Of a stretch of DNA of 64,000 nt, positions 12,534-24,485 are shown piece by piece. This stretch comes from Siphonodentalium dalli. Its lineage: Eukaryota > Mollusca > Scaphopoda > Gadilida > Siphonodentaliidae. Both the position numbers and the translations under genes were made by a program. The DNA lies in contig CP136061.1 in the NCBI GenBank assembly GCA_032622095.1, positions 249,129,582 to 249,193,581 on the forward strand, given 5' to 3'. The notes beneath the pieces were generated by a model, which did no database searches, had not been told where the DNA came from, and saw only the letters and a program-made list of their open reading frames with translations. The first letter of the stretch is position 1. Each line of letters starts with the position of its first letter.

Positions 12534-13295
12534 TCTATTATATATTTTGGAAGATCTGTCTGTGTGTGTCTGTGTGTGGTGTGGTGTGTGTGTGTGAGGG
12601 TGGGGGGGTGTGAGGGTGTGTGTGTGTGCCCAGCCGATTTCGATGAAACTTGGTATGTGGGGGTACTTTCGGCCGGGGGTGGCATAGGCATATTAATTTG
12701 TCCGTGCGACGTGATCTTGATCTTGAAATCGGGTAATTTCAAGGTCAAACGCCCGAATATCACGGGATTTCGATGAAACTTGGTATGTGGGAGTACCTTC
12801 GACCGGGGAGTGGCATAAACCTATTAATTTGCCCGTGCGACATGACCTTGACCTTGAAATCGGGTCATTTCAAGGTCAAACGCCCGAATATCACGGGATT
12901 TCGATGAAACTTGGTATGTGGGGGTACATTCGTATGGGGAGTCTCATAAGCATATTCATTTGCCCGTGTGACGTGACCTTGACCTTGAAATCGGGTCAAT
13001 TCAAGGTCAAATCGCCAATTTTTATGGGATTTCGACGAAATTTTATACATAGGCTTACTTTTGTCCACTGAGTGTTTTGGACGGGTCAAATCGTGACCCC
13101 GATCTGACCTTGACCTTCAAAATGATCAATTCAAGGTCAAATCGGGTAAACCGGATGGATTTCGACGGGCACGTTTGTCGGGTACTTTTGTCCGGGCAGT
13201 GTTTTGGACTGGTCAAATCGTGACCCCACTTGACCTTAACCTTCAAAATGGACAATTCAAGGTCAAAGCCCGGACGAAGTCGGGTCACCTTCTAG
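12534..13295 (+). mobile_element. Non-autonomous Helitron, complete (762 bp)
   Basis: It starts with TC in A|TCTATTATATATTTTGG and ends in CTAG at 13292-13295 followed by T, so the A/T target is intact. A hairpin, CCCGGAC-GAA-GTCGGG, stands seven bases before CTAG. The interior holds three imperfect tandem copies of about 130 bp (TTCGATGAAACTTGGTATG at about 12640, 12770 and 12901), rich in TGACCTTGACCTT and AAGGTCA. GT-rich simple sequence lies near the 5' end. There is no Rep/helicase gene. It shares its 5' end with 51686-52625. Confidence 0.8.
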
Positions 13296-13299
13296 TATA

Positions 13300-14427
13300 T
13301 ATATATTTATATATCGGTACTGTTGGAAGTTTGGTTGGATAACACAAGAAAGAATCGGCCGACATTGATACCAGAACTTTCCATCGTAATGCAACCATCG
13401 ATACCTCGGACGTGCAATTTAGAAACACATTTGTTTATATTTCAGCATCTTCCTGTGATCTCTTAAATTCAGATATAATGGCTCTATATTATTGTGGAAT
13501 AATTAGTTTGATAAATGTAATGTCATATTCCATATGCTGATGTTCATTTGTGGGGAATATGGTCAAAACTAAGATTTTCGGGATTTTAAGAACTTTTATC
13601 AAACGTTTATATACATGTAGCTCTACCCATTTCCACCATTTCACAAATCCCCAAAGAATGTCAACGAGTCAGCTGGTGAATTATTCAGGGTACCATAGAC
13701 CACTATAATCCGCTTAGAAAGCAAGCATTAGCGAAAAATCGGTGTTTTTCTGGCGGACTATAGTCGGATTCCTTCGGTCATTTTGTTTTTGTTAACAGTA
13801 ATCTGAAAATGGAATATGTATGCCTAGAGTTATGTGCCTCCAAATTTGGGAGTTTATCTAATTTTAGAGCCTCAATTTCTTAAAATTAGTTAAAATCCAT
13901 TTTTTTATGGTATTGTAATTTAAAAACTAAAGACAAATGAAGGGATTTTCATGTTGTTTTAGTAATTTCCACTCTAGGTTGTGCACAAAACAAATACTAA
14001 TTTATGTATCTATGACTGAGAGGACAAACATTGTTAAAAAATGTGTTCCATTGTATGGACCTAGCCAAATTTGCCAATGATCCAGAACCGGCGTGATGAA
14101 ATAGTATATTTGAGGTCACACGACTCAATAAATATATAGCCACATTCCCTGTATTTATCATAATCACTTGAGCACACATGGTTAAACACACTGAGAAGGA
14201 ATTTCCAAAATGATGTAGAAAATCAATTTACAAATCCAAGTATTGACTCTTTTCTAAAAATGCCATTTTGGGGCCATTTTTATCCATTTTAAAAGGTTTT
14301 TGTTTATAAATAGTAAAAACAATGTGCGTTTAATTTGTAAAATCATTGGAATGTTCCTGCTAATACACTTTAGTGTAGCTTCTATATAATAATACCAACA
14401 TGCCTGGTCAATTTGCGAAGTTATTAA
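13300..14427. other. Intergenic; no gene seen
   Basis: AT-rich sequence between the Helitron and the fibrinogen-domain exon. I looked for upstream exons of the fibrinogen gene (signal peptide or coiled coil) and recognised none. Confidence 0.5.
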
Positions 14428-14457
14428 CGTACCCTTGATTCCAATTCTTTAATTGAA

Positions 14458-14956
14458 GATTGCAAAGAACTGATGGAAGCAGGCTTTTCCAACGACGGTT
14501 CGTACATAATCGCACCAGATGGCGCTGCGGAAATTGACGTCGTTTGTGACTTGACAACATCTGGGGGAGGACGGACCGTCATTCAGCAGAGGCGAGACGG
14601 GACCACATATTTCTTCAGAGACTGGGTTGATTACGAAAACGGATTTGGCAACCGAACGCCATGCGGGAACTACTGGATCGGACTGAAGACTATTCGCGAA
14701 CTATCCTCGACCAGTACAACCGAGTTGTACGTTGAGCTAACAACACCAGACGGACAGACGAAACATGCTCAATGTTCCAGCTTCAGCCTTGATGACGCTT
14801 CGGAAAAGTATGCTCTCCATCATTCTGTCGGGGTACAGCGGCGATGCGTGCGATTCCCTGATAAAAGAACACAACGATATGCCTTTCAGCACATTTGACA
14901 GAGACGACAACATCCCAGCTGGATGTGGGAAGAGTCTGTGTAATTGTATACATGTC
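14458..14956 (+). pseudogene. Fibrinogen-related domain (FReD) exon, frameshifted and truncated
   Basis: FReD proteins are secreted recognition lectins in invertebrate immunity. The reading starts DCKELMEAGFSNDGSYII, then VVCDLTTSGGGRTVIQQRRD, WVDYENGFGN and NYWIGLKTIRELSS. This is the classic order of the N- and middle FReD subdomains, with the first disulphide cysteines present. After SEKY (about 14811) the frame is lost. The sequence continues in another frame as SGYSGDACDSL...MPFSTFDRDDNI, the region of the calcium-binding site. One small indel (a missing dinucleotide would fit) explains this. The C-terminal part with the GAWW-type motif and last disulphide is absent, and a stop follows CNCIHV. 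An acceptor-like TTAATTGAAG precedes 14458. Either a pseudogene, or one real exon with a sequencing indel. Confidence 0.8.
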
Positions 14957-15011
14957 TAATTAATATTCAAAAAGTATTTTGATGCTAATATCGTTGCACG
15001 CATAATCTTAA

Positions 15012-15402
15012 CCCTTTACCCAACAAACCGGCCAAAAACGGCCAAATAAAGCTGCAACAGCCTAAATTATCTTGGGTCTGTCTCAATAAAACCATACAAA
15101 TATGGATATCATTAGAACCGGCTCATTGACCACATTGTGATGGTTACAGTTATGCCCTGTGCCAATGCATTCTCTTATATATGCGAGTCGACCATAGGTC
15201 GCCTCGCATATATAAGAGAATGCATTGGCCTAAAAAAATCTTTTTTTAACACTTTTTACCATTTTTTCTTACATTCTTTAACAATTTTATAATTTTTAAT
15301 GTGTTAAGCCAATGCATTCTCTTATATATGCGAGGCGACCTATGGTCGACTCGCATATATAAGAGAATGCATTGGCACAGGGCCGTTCTGTTGGGTAAAG
15401 GG
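15012..15402 (+). mobile_element. piggyBac-like MITE, copy 1
   Basis: It is flanked by TTAA on both sides (15008-15011 and 15403-15406). The termini are CCCTTTACCCAACA and its inverted copy TGTTGGGTAAAGGG. TTAA target duplication with CCC termini is diagnostic of piggyBac-type transposition. Inside are two 67-bp palindromes (about 15164-15230 and 15308-15375) in opposite orientation, separated by an AT-rich spacer. It has no coding capacity and so must be moved by a transposase encoded elsewhere. Confidence 0.85.
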
Positions 15403-15406
15403 TTAA

Positions 15407-17280
15407 CAGCGGAGAGTGTTATTACGATTTGTTTAGGGAGATATACTTTATTGGTTATCATCAGTTAGATCTGTCGTATTGGCTCATACGTGTAGAAGGG
15501 ATAACATTGTTTTCACAGTATTATATGTAACTGTAATTTAAATGCAGTATAATTTATGTCAATACACACATGTTTATCGATATGGAATTGACAGTCACAT
15601 AAATCCGATTTAAAATTCAAAATTGACGTGCTTTATCTATTTATTCAATTGGTATAATACTCGACAAAGACCAAAATTATTGGTGGTTAATGATTGCTTG
15701 AATGTTAAACAATTTCGAATCTGAACAAAATGCACCAAGATCATCTTAAAATGAGTTTCTTTCATCTCGAAGCTGAACATGTGTTGTGGACGCTAACACA
15801 AGAGTGTCCGCTATATTCCGACCAGGTGCATGACATAACTTATCGGAATTTTAGACATGCAACATAAGTTTAAATCACACCATTTCCCCATTGAGGCAAA
15901 TCCAGCCATATACACGGATTTTGTTGTAGAGTTATTTCGCTCACATGATCAGACCACTTTCCTTCAACTGGCGTTTATGCAGATGGCCAATTATATCGAG
16001 AGAATATACCCTCATGACAATTACCCCCTAGCCCTGTTGGTATTTTTGCCACGCTTACACACAAATCAATCAACCCAAATATTCCTATACATGTATACCA
16101 TGGCCTAGATGAAAGCTGTAAACACGAATCGAAACCCTCCCGCCTTCTTCAGCTGAAACCAGCGGCCTTGCGTACTGATGCCTGACATTAAGCTAGCTTC
16201 GATTTCGGCGAATCAAACTATGTCGATGACTAGTTGCAGATCAAATTATTGTGTACGATATGCATGTGACACTGTGCATGTAACTCTACTTGGAGAGGCG
16301 ATAGTGTTACAGCCAATGGATGTGGATGAAATGTGTATGTAATACTATAAGTCAATCCGGTGTGTCCTATGAAGTTTCGGATGAATTAGATGAAACTATT
16401 TTGACTGTAGGGCAACTTGAGGATTAAAGGCATGGGTGGCCTTCGTTAAATGCCATAATTTAGAAACAACAATGACCAAATTATGAAAATTCCTCAGGTC
16501 TATACTAATAGTATACTATAATGATAGTATGAATGCGATATTATCCACAAAACAAAATGTATGTGACCCCAGCGTTTGTCTATATGCAGTGAGCGATAAG
16601 CAAATCACTCAACACCGTGGAGATTTTTAGGAGAGTGATGCATGGTGACACATTCAACACCAAAATCTTAGCAAATGCTGTACCGGTGTTTTTAAAGAAC
16701 GTGGTGGCATTCCTAACCAAACTTCCATTAGTGGTGTATTCCCGCACTGTTAGAAAAAAGCCCGTCGCTTTAACGGTCTGAGACCGCGCAACATCGCTGC
16801 CAACCTTTAACCGTTAAACATACGGCCAGGCTGTAGCATGTTCCAAGGTATAGAACTGTTTAAGTAACTGGCATACTATAACAAATGACTGTCATACAGT
16901 TGTATTAATTACTGTTCAGCGCCGTTTAATTAATGCCAAGACCATAACTAACAAAGGTCAGACCAATGGTATTATTCACGGGTCATCACCAATGTTTTGC
17001 GGTTAATTTGCGAATTTACCGTAAAATTAGCTAAGTTCCCATGGTGACAATATGGTTTCCCGACAGGCATTACGATTCATGTTTTTGAATGGTCGAAACT
17101 GGTATTATCGTGACTGAAAAATACATCTAAATTGTTCTTCTATTAAGATAATATTTTTGACGAAACGTAAATCCTCAATGCATAAAGTGATAAGCAATAC
17201 TTATGAAATATTGCAGTTTGTAAAGGATCAAACTTATCTGCCTCGTTGAATTTAATCCGGAAAAAGGATGTGTTCACCTT
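15407..17280. other. Intergenic; no gene seen
   Basis: AT-rich sequence. A phrase near 16500-16570 (about 'tatagtataatgataatatgaatg') recurs at about 59740-59790, so it is a dispersed repeat fragment. No exon was recognised. I looked here for the missing FReD C-terminal exon and found nothing resembling GAWWY. Confidence 0.5.
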
Positions 17281-17289
17281 TCACTATAT

Positions 17290-17672
17290 CAATATGGCTG
17301 TAAATAACAAGTTATTTGACCCAGTGAGCTCATTTGAACAAATCTAAACCCCAGTCACATAAGGACGCTTCGTACCAAATATGAACCCATTCGGCCCAAT
17401 GGTACTTGAGAAAACGTCGGTTTAAGAAATACTATAAAGGGGAAGAGTTATGACCCTGGGTTTGCAGCTATTTGACCCAGTGACTTTATTGGAACAAATC
17501 AGAATGTGAATCACCTAGGGAACATCCAAACCAAATATGAACCAATTTCGGTCCTATGGATCTCGAGAAGAGGATGTTCAAAGAATTGTTGACGGACGGA
17601 TGGATGGACGGACTACGGACGAGGAGTGGCAGCTATAGCTCCACGGGAGACTTCGTCTCATGTGAGCTAAAT
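17290..17672 (+). repeat. Molluscan-type 'TTTGACCCAGTGA' dispersed repeat
   Basis: Two diverged head-to-tail monomers (TTATTTGACCCAGTGAG at about 17312 and CTATTTGACCCAGTGAC at about 17467) each continue through 'aacaaat', 'ccaaatatgaacc' and a 'gagaa' segment. A GGACGGATGGATGG-type run and a short 3' hairpin ending GTGAGCTAAA follow. I recognise this layout from many mollusc genomes. The element class is unresolved. Confidence 0.65.
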
Positions 17673-18087
17673 AACGATACTAGTAATAGTGGAAAAGCCA
17701 ATGCATCAGTATTTGGTTACGAGTGGTACTAATTTGACCATTCTAAAACATATGAATTGGCATGCCATTTTAAGACCTACAAGAACAAAATTACATGTAC
17801 CACATTACATTGGAGCTCTTGTGAATAACTCTGGTGCGTACAGTATATCATCTCGTGTAAATGTACATGTATGGACTTTGAAACAATCTGAGCACTGTCA
17901 ACTGGATTAAACAGTTCAAGTATATCCCGGACAGTTATTCCATTCATCGCGTTTAATTATTCGGTAGCGGTCGCGTTGTAAATATAGAAGGCCGATGACT
18001 TCTCTGCTCGAGACTTCTCTTGGTCACGGTCGAAAAGACGCTTTGTGTTATTATCGAAGTTAAGCAAAATCGAGCTCGGTCAGTCCT

Positions 18088-18960
18088 TGAATTGGTGATC
18101 GGCTTCGGACATTTGTCGCAGAATCTCATGGTAGTGCTTCGACACCAGCAAGTCCGATTGTGATCACTTTATATTTAACTGATATATTGGAAAAAGGAGG
18201 TACATATAACACCGTTTCAGCTACATTGTATGCTAAACGTTGGTTCCATGAACTGATGAATTTCGCTGAACCTACATCGAACGGTTTCGTTAAAAATATA
18301 CTGGAATGTTCAAAGCGGCATTATAAACATTCATTGTGTTCTTTCTACGAAAATCAAATTGACGATATATTATTACTGCGAGATTTGACAATGTGTTCGC
18401 TTGCTTTCGCGGGTTTCCTACGTTTTGATGAGCTAGTGTCTTTGAAATTATGTGCCGACCATATATATTAAGAAAAAAATAAAAAAAATCAAAACCGACC
18501 AGTATCGGAGTGGAAATGAATTAGTTATTGCCAAAGGACGAACGTCGGCTTGTCCGTATATCCTTTTCCAGAGTTATTGGACAAAAGCAAAATTAGACCA
18601 TTCAGAAGATGATTTGTATTATTTCGTAGATTGTATAGCTCCAAAAATACATGCAAACTTGTAAAAATAACGCGATATCGAAAATGTGTTTGTTCTCGGT
18701 TTAAGACAGTGTTTGGTGATATCGATATAGGCTTGAATTATTTGAGAGCCGGTGATTCTACTCATGTAGCAAACGCAAAACTTCCGGAAATACGCTGGAA
18801 ACGTCATGGGCGATGGAAATCAGAAAGCTCCAAAGACGATTATATTGAGGACTCATTAGATAGTAGGCTAAGTGTCAGCAGAATGATGTTAAAATATCTT
18901 AATCAAAATACATGTAACTGCATACTTACCATTCTTAAAATTGTTTTTAAGAAATACCGT
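18088..18960 (+). pseudogene. Tyrosine recombinase (phage-integrase fold) remnant, DIRS/Crypton type
   Basis: Three consecutive frames give one decayed tyrosine recombinase. The first holds an N-terminal helical segment ending in LTMCSLAFAGFLRFDELVSL, with the first catalytic Arg in FLRFDEL. An A-rich slippage site near 18470-18490 shifts the frame into IKTDQYRSGNELVIAKGRTS. A second shift near 18660 gives GLNYLRAGDSTHVANAKLPE (second catalytic Arg; the usual His is Asn) and KRHGRWKSESSKDDYIEDS with the nucleophile Tyr. The enzyme would cut and rejoin DNA during integration of a YR retroelement or Crypton. Two frameshifts and the His-to-Asn change mean it is inactive. No associated reverse transcriptase was seen. 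Confidence 0.8.
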
Positions 18961-19890
18961 TATGGGAAACTCTTTTCACTCTTTACCCGATCTTTCTTTC
19001 ATAAATGTATGTGAGCGTGACCATTAGCAACTAGGTGTTTGCTCATTCACTTGTCAGAGGGGCTGAGACTACCATATTTCCACGGCACAACGTGGAGTGG
19101 AAATCATTTGTCTCGACTGATTCGTAGAAGTGGAGCGGCATTTCGGCGGTTAATGCTAAAAGTTTAGTGGTAATCAAGTAATGATTGACATGGTCAGTTG
19201 AGTTAAGCGTGTGCGTTGTAGCATGAAATTGTCGTGTTAGGTTAATCTGAGTGTCAAGTTCAAACTGGATAGAACAGGAATAATGCATTTAGTCATTGAG
19301 AAGTTGAGCCTTAAATTATCTTTACAGCCCAAACATTAAGAGTATATTTTATACTCAATGAGTATATAATTAAACATAGGGTTAAATTAAAAGCAATATG
19401 CTATTCTACCAGATGTGTGCATGACTTTCAAGTCTGATTTAGTGTGCCTGTTGCATGATGGGGTCACAAGGAGTTAAGCTTAAGCCTCATCTTCTCCGAA
19501 AAGTTTCTTTATTATCAAATTCCCATAGCAACTTAGGTTCTATTTCTTTTTTAGTTTAGTCTCTTTTTATCCCCAAATTGGAAGGTTGCATAATCGAAGT
19601 TCCCAATGGGTGTACACCACAATATTCACCATTTGGTAATTTCAATCTTAGTCTATGACTCCCATTGCAGATAAATCCATGCAGAATGAGGTCCCCAAAG
19701 GGTGAATTTGTAATGCTCGCTCGGGTAAGCATCACTGATTTCACCCTCTGTTGACCTCATTCTGCAAATGACGAGCGCACTAAACTCAGACTTGGTCCAC
19801 AACACATTTGCAAAACAAAATATGACTCTTTCTGGTACAGGACAACGACAGGGACCATTTGCCAGCGCAGCACATCCAAAGTGTCAATAA
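18961..19890. other. Intergenic; one exon-like minus-strand stretch
   Basis: A minus-strand reading at about 19560-19720 contains SPFGDLILHGFICNGSHR and LKLPNGEYCGVHPLG before a stop, which looks mildly coding but is unassigned. A perfect 14-bp inverted repeat (TGCAGAATGAGGTC, about 19680-19693 and 19753-19766) overlaps it, so it may belong to a small repeat. Confidence 0.3.
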
Positions 19891-19891
19891 C

Positions 19892-20131
19892 CCTACAGGG
19901 AGCCCCACACATATATAGAAGCATGCGTACTGAGTGTCGTCTGCTCATGTTAGTATGGGGCTCTGTATGGGTGAAATTATAAAACTGTTAAAGAATATAA
20001 GAACAAATTATTAAAATTGTAAAAAATTGTAAAACATAATAACAAAAGATAAAAAATTGTTAGGCCAATGCATTCTCTTATATATGCGAGGCGACCTATG
20101 GTCGACTCACATACATAAGATAATGCATTGG
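19892..20131 (+). repeat. Palindrome-bearing MITE-like repeat, copy 2
   Basis: Reverse complement of 26-240. It starts with a hairpin 'ggagccccacacatatatag' ... 'atggggctctgtatggg' and ends in the 67-bp palindrome at 20065-20131. No TTAA-type termini are visible. It is therefore a second family sharing the palindrome with the TTAA MITEs. Confidence 0.7.
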
Positions 20132-20139
20132 CACAGGGT

Positions 20140-21355
20140 TATTATACAGGGTCACACGGTGCTAATTCATTAGTTTAGGGTAAAATTGGTCGCACATCTC
20201 TGAAATAGTCGACAAATGTTTGCTAGTCAAGATGTCACATGACATATTACTCATTTACACTCTTTCACACTTTCGACGTATATCTGGTGTAACAGTATAC
20301 ACTCTGGTGCGCAAATTGCTACACAGAACGTCTTACACCATACGACGTGCACATTTGAATTTACCCGCCACCAGATGGGACTGCGTAAAACTTAAATTAA
20401 CTAGTATTTATTTATAAAACAACTAGATAACAACTCTAGTGATGAAATGCATAATGCAACAGCACACAATTTTGCAACAAAACTATACATGTTCAGAATG
20501 TAAATGTAATCGAAAATACATGTAAACCAAAATCTAATCTAATGAAAGTCATATGTGTACATAAAACTCATTCACGATTCATTAAAACTTGTAGACTCCC
20601 TGTCTGATTTGACACCCTATCACCACCATATGTAGGTTGTCTATATACAACAAATAGTTTGATCTGACATATGAGCTCATTTATATAACGTTCTAATAAC
20701 CATGTATCAGAATTGAAAAGAGGGAGTTTTAGACGCGTTTTGAATTCTAGTCAGCCAATCAAACATCCCAACGAACGGCTATGATAGAGAGCGTTCATTC
20801 TTCCGTCGCTCAAAACAGCTGGTAATAAAGAGCGTTCTCAATTATGAATGTTTTGTGATAATGCTCTACGTATTATTTATCGATTATGTGTGGATTTCGC
20901 GACGCATGATGTTGACTGCATGTATTCTTCGTTGTAAGTTATCTGTTAAGAGACATGCTGACCTTGTATATTATGCATTATTTGGTGTCAAATAGGACGA
21001 ATGATCTTTAATTTAAGACAGGCGGGTTAACGACCTTGACTCCACGGTAACATCACAATTGCTGGCTGCGAATTGTGAAACACGTCGGTTATTAGTTGCA
21101 AATTTAAGACTTTCTATACCAAGTGGATTCTCCCATTCAGTTAACAGGTATATAATGCAATGGTCCAATATTTATCTGGAGGATTGTTCAGGAAAATCAG
21201 CCGACGAAAAACTGACAAACATAAAGCATAGTATATATTGGGTATTGTTATGTACATTGGATATGTGTGCACTATAATATAGTTTAAGATTATATGACTC
21301 AATCATAGGGAGAGTGATTAATAATTTACCTATAATCAGAAGATACTGGATCACA
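20140..21355. other. Intergenic; no gene seen
   Basis: Contains a pair of AAAGAGCGTT motifs at about 20786-20796 and 20824-20838. Otherwise AT-rich sequence with no recognised exon, RNA gene or complete transposon. Confidence 0.5.
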
Positions 21356-22069
21356 TCTACTATATATTTTGAGACTTCCGTATATATGTGTGTATGCACT
21401 TTATATAATCGAAAACGGCTGTACCGATTGAGACCAAACTTCCCATCTAAGGGTAAAAACCCACGGGAATGGTAGTCGCGGCGTTTTGGAGAAGCTCCCA
21501 GCACTCATTCTCCACACCCAGTCACAAAAACGGCACTGTGGGTTTAATCGCGTTGATAGTTAAAGAGCGTTCGTATCCACAGTGTCGTTGATAAAGAGCG
21601 TCTATATACACGACGAGTATAAATACGGCTCCATTGACCGTCTCGAGACGACATTTCGTACTTAGGGGTTCCAAGGAACGGGGGAGATTTTTATCGGGTC
21701 AGTTTTTCCGCGCGAGTTGACCTTGACATTCAAACGGGTACCCACAAATGATCTATATGTGCGTGTCCTTTATATACTCGAACCGATTGAGCTCAAACTT
21801 GCTACCTATGGCTACTTTTGTGCGGGAAGTGTCATGGACGGGTCAAATTGTGACCCAGACCTGACCTTGACCTTGAAAATGATCAATTCAAGGTCAAATC
21901 GGGTAAAATTAAAAAATTTAATTAAAAATTAACTCATTGAAAAACTAAAAATTAAATAAAAAAATAAAAAAGGCACAATTAACTCATTGAAAAATAAAAA
22001 CATTAATTAAAAAAATAAAAAATTGTCATGTTTCTGACGATTGCCGCCAGTGGCGGGCTAACCTGCTAG
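21356..22069 (+). mobile_element. Helitron-like unit X (714 bp)
   Basis: It starts A|TCTACTATATATTTTGAGAC and ends with hairpin CCGCC-AGT-GGCGG, a short spacer and CTAG at 22066-22069. The interior has AAAGAGCGTT motifs at 21561 and 21591 and TGACCTTGACCTT. A related copy lies in reverse orientation at about 58875-59313. The next Helitron-like unit begins directly with TC at 22070. Confidence 0.75.
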
Positions 22070-22885
22070 TCTCTTCTATATATTTTGAGAACTCCTTGTA
22101 TTCGAGAGATAGCCCACACCCTCCGGACCACAATGATATGATCGTGAATGAGTATTGATATACCCCACTAAACTTTGACAAACACCAGTAATGGTGTGTA
22201 GATCATTTACATATCTCTCCTATATATTTTGATACAATCTATCTAATTTACATATCTCTCTTATATATTTATGTTTGTGTGTGTGTTGTACTTCATACAA
22301 ATCTACGATTCTCGACCGATCGGGACGAAACTTGGTACGTGTGTGTAGTTTGACTAGGCGGTGGTCGTTGTCGTATTGGCGAGCCCGTGCGTCTCCCGTG
22401 CAGCGCATGCGCAGACGAGATCTCGAAAACGGGTGGAGCCATCGACTTGAAATTTGCTATGTGAATGTATCTTGCGCCGGGTACAAATTTTATCGGGTCG
22501 CCGAGCCGGTGCGATGCCCGTGCAGCGCATGCGCAGACGAGATCTCGGAAACGGGTGGAGCTATCGACTTGAAATTTGCTATGTGAATGTATCTTGCGCC
22601 GGGTACAAATTTTATCGGGTCGCCGAGCCCGTGCGACGCCCGTGCAGCGCATGCGCAGACGAGATCTCGGAAACGGGTGGAGCTATCGACTTGAAATTTG
22701 GCATGTGAATGTATCTTGCGCCGGGTACAAATTTTCATGCGCAGACCAGATCTCGGGTACAAATTTTTCTTATTGAAACGCGGGTACAAATTTTCTTATT
22801 GAAACGCGTGGAGCTAAAAATTTAAAAAATATATATATAAATGTCATGTTTCGGACAAACCGCCGGTGGCTGGCTAACCTGCTAG
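22070..22885 (+). mobile_element. Helitron-like unit Y1 (816 bp)
   Basis: It begins TCTCTTCTATATATTTTGAG directly after the preceding CTAG and ends CTAG at 22882-22885 after a GCCGGTGGC-type hairpin. Internally there are three imperfect ~122-bp tandem copies (phrase GGGTGGAGCTATCGACTTG). Additional TCTCT(C/T)CTATATAT phrases near 22220 and 22257 hint at nested 5' ends. It is tandemly repeated as Y2 with about ten visible differences. Confidence 0.75.
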
Positions 22886-23701
22886 TCTCTTCTATATATT
22901 TTGAGAACTCCTTGTATTCGAGAGATAGCCCACACCCTCCGGACCTCAATGATATGATCGTGAATGAGTATTGATATACCCCACTAAACTTTGACAAACA
23001 CCAGTAATGGTGTGTAGATCATTTACATATCTCTCCTATATATTTTGATACAATCTATCTAATTTACATATCTCTCTTATATATTTATGTTTGTGTGTGT
23101 GTTGTACTTCATACAAATCTACGATTCTCGACCGATCGGGACGAAACTTGGTACGTGTGTGTAGTTTGACTAGGCGGTGGTCGTTGTCGTATTGGCGAGC
23201 CCGTGCGACTCCCGTGCAGCGCATGCGCAGACGAGATCTCAAAAACGGGTGGAGCCATCGACTTGAAATTTGCTATGTGAATGTATCTTGCGACGGGTAC
23301 AAATTTTATCGGGTCGCCGAGGCGGTGCGATGCCCGTGCAGCGCATGCGCAGACGAGATCTCGGAAACGGGTGGAGCTATCGACTTGAAATTTGCTATGT
23401 GAATGTATCTTGCGCCGGGTACAAATTTTATCGGGTCGCCGAGCCCGTGCGACGCCCGTGCAGCGCATGCGCAGACGAGATCTCGGAAACGGGTGGAGCT
23501 ATCGACTTGAAATTTGGCATGTGAATGTATCTTGCGCCGGGTACAAATTTTCATGCGCAGACCAGATCTCGGGTACAAATTTTTCTTATTGAAACGCGGG
23601 TACAAATTTTCTTATTGAAACGCGTGGAGCTAAAAATTAAAAAAATATATATATAAATGTCATGTTTCGGACAAGCCGTCGGTGGCGGGCTAACCTGCTA
23701 G
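22886..23701 (+). mobile_element. Helitron-like unit Y2 (816 bp), tandem copy of Y1
   Basis: It has exactly the same length as Y1 and nearly identical sequence. The duplication boundaries fall precisely on the CTAG|TC termini (22885/22886 and 23701/23702), so the repeated unit is the transposon itself rather than a random segment. No genes are present; readings through its internal repeats are not coding. Confidence 0.78.
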
Positions 23702-23724
23702 TCTACTATATATTTTGAGACTTC

Positions 23725-23760
<36 letters not shown>

Positions 23761-24485
23761 TTCTCCTCTATAGACTCGAAAACGGCTGGACCGATTGAGC
23801 TCAAACTTCCTATATAAGGGTAAAATCTAACGGGAAATGTCATCTAATCATTCGGGAGCCCGTGCGACGTGACCTTGACCTTCAAACCCATGACCTTGAA
23901 CTCATATATCGGTATCCGCTGAGCCAATTTGGTGTGTGGGGGTATTTTGAGGCGCCCAACAATTTCGTCACACCCGGATCCCCGTGCGGCGTGACCTTGA
24001 CCTTTCAAATGACATTGAACCCGTATCTAGGGATCCGCTGGACCGATTTCCACCATTTTTGGGGTGTTGGTGTAGTTTGACCCGATGAGTAACATGGGCC
24101 TATCCGTTTGCCTGTGCGACATGACATTGACCTTCAAATTACCTTGAACTCATATCTCGCGATCCGCTGAGCCGATTTCCACCGAGTTTGGTGGAAACGG
24201 GTAGTTTGAGGAGCTGAGCAACTTGAACTTCGTCACACCCGGATGCCCGTGCGGCGTGACATTGATCTTTAAAATGACCTTGAACCCGTATCTCGGAATC
24301 CGCTGAGCCGATTTCCACCATTTTTGGGTTTTGGTGTAGTTTGAACCGATGAATAACATGGGCCCATCCGTTTACCCGTGCGGCGTGACATTGACCTTCA
24401 AATGACCTTGAACTCATATCTTGGGATCCGCTGAGCCGATTTCCAGTTTCTGGTGATTGCCGCCAGTGGCGGGCTAACCTGCTAG
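23702..24485 (+). mobile_element. Helitron-like unit Z (784 bp)
   Basis: It starts TCTACTATATATTTTGAGAC directly after Y2's CTAG, followed by a TA microsatellite (23722-23756). It ends with hairpin CCGCC-AGT-GGCGG and CTAG at 24482-24485. The interior has about four diverged tandem monomers around 'gatccgctgagccgatttccacc' and TGACCTTGACCTT. Confidence 0.75.

Noticed and set aside
22293-23605. Overlapping 80-120-codon readings with CACAARASH and similar repeats
   Set aside because: They arise from ~122-bp tandem units inside Helitron-like elements, exist on both strands and repeat exactly with the 816-bp duplication; no domain recognised.
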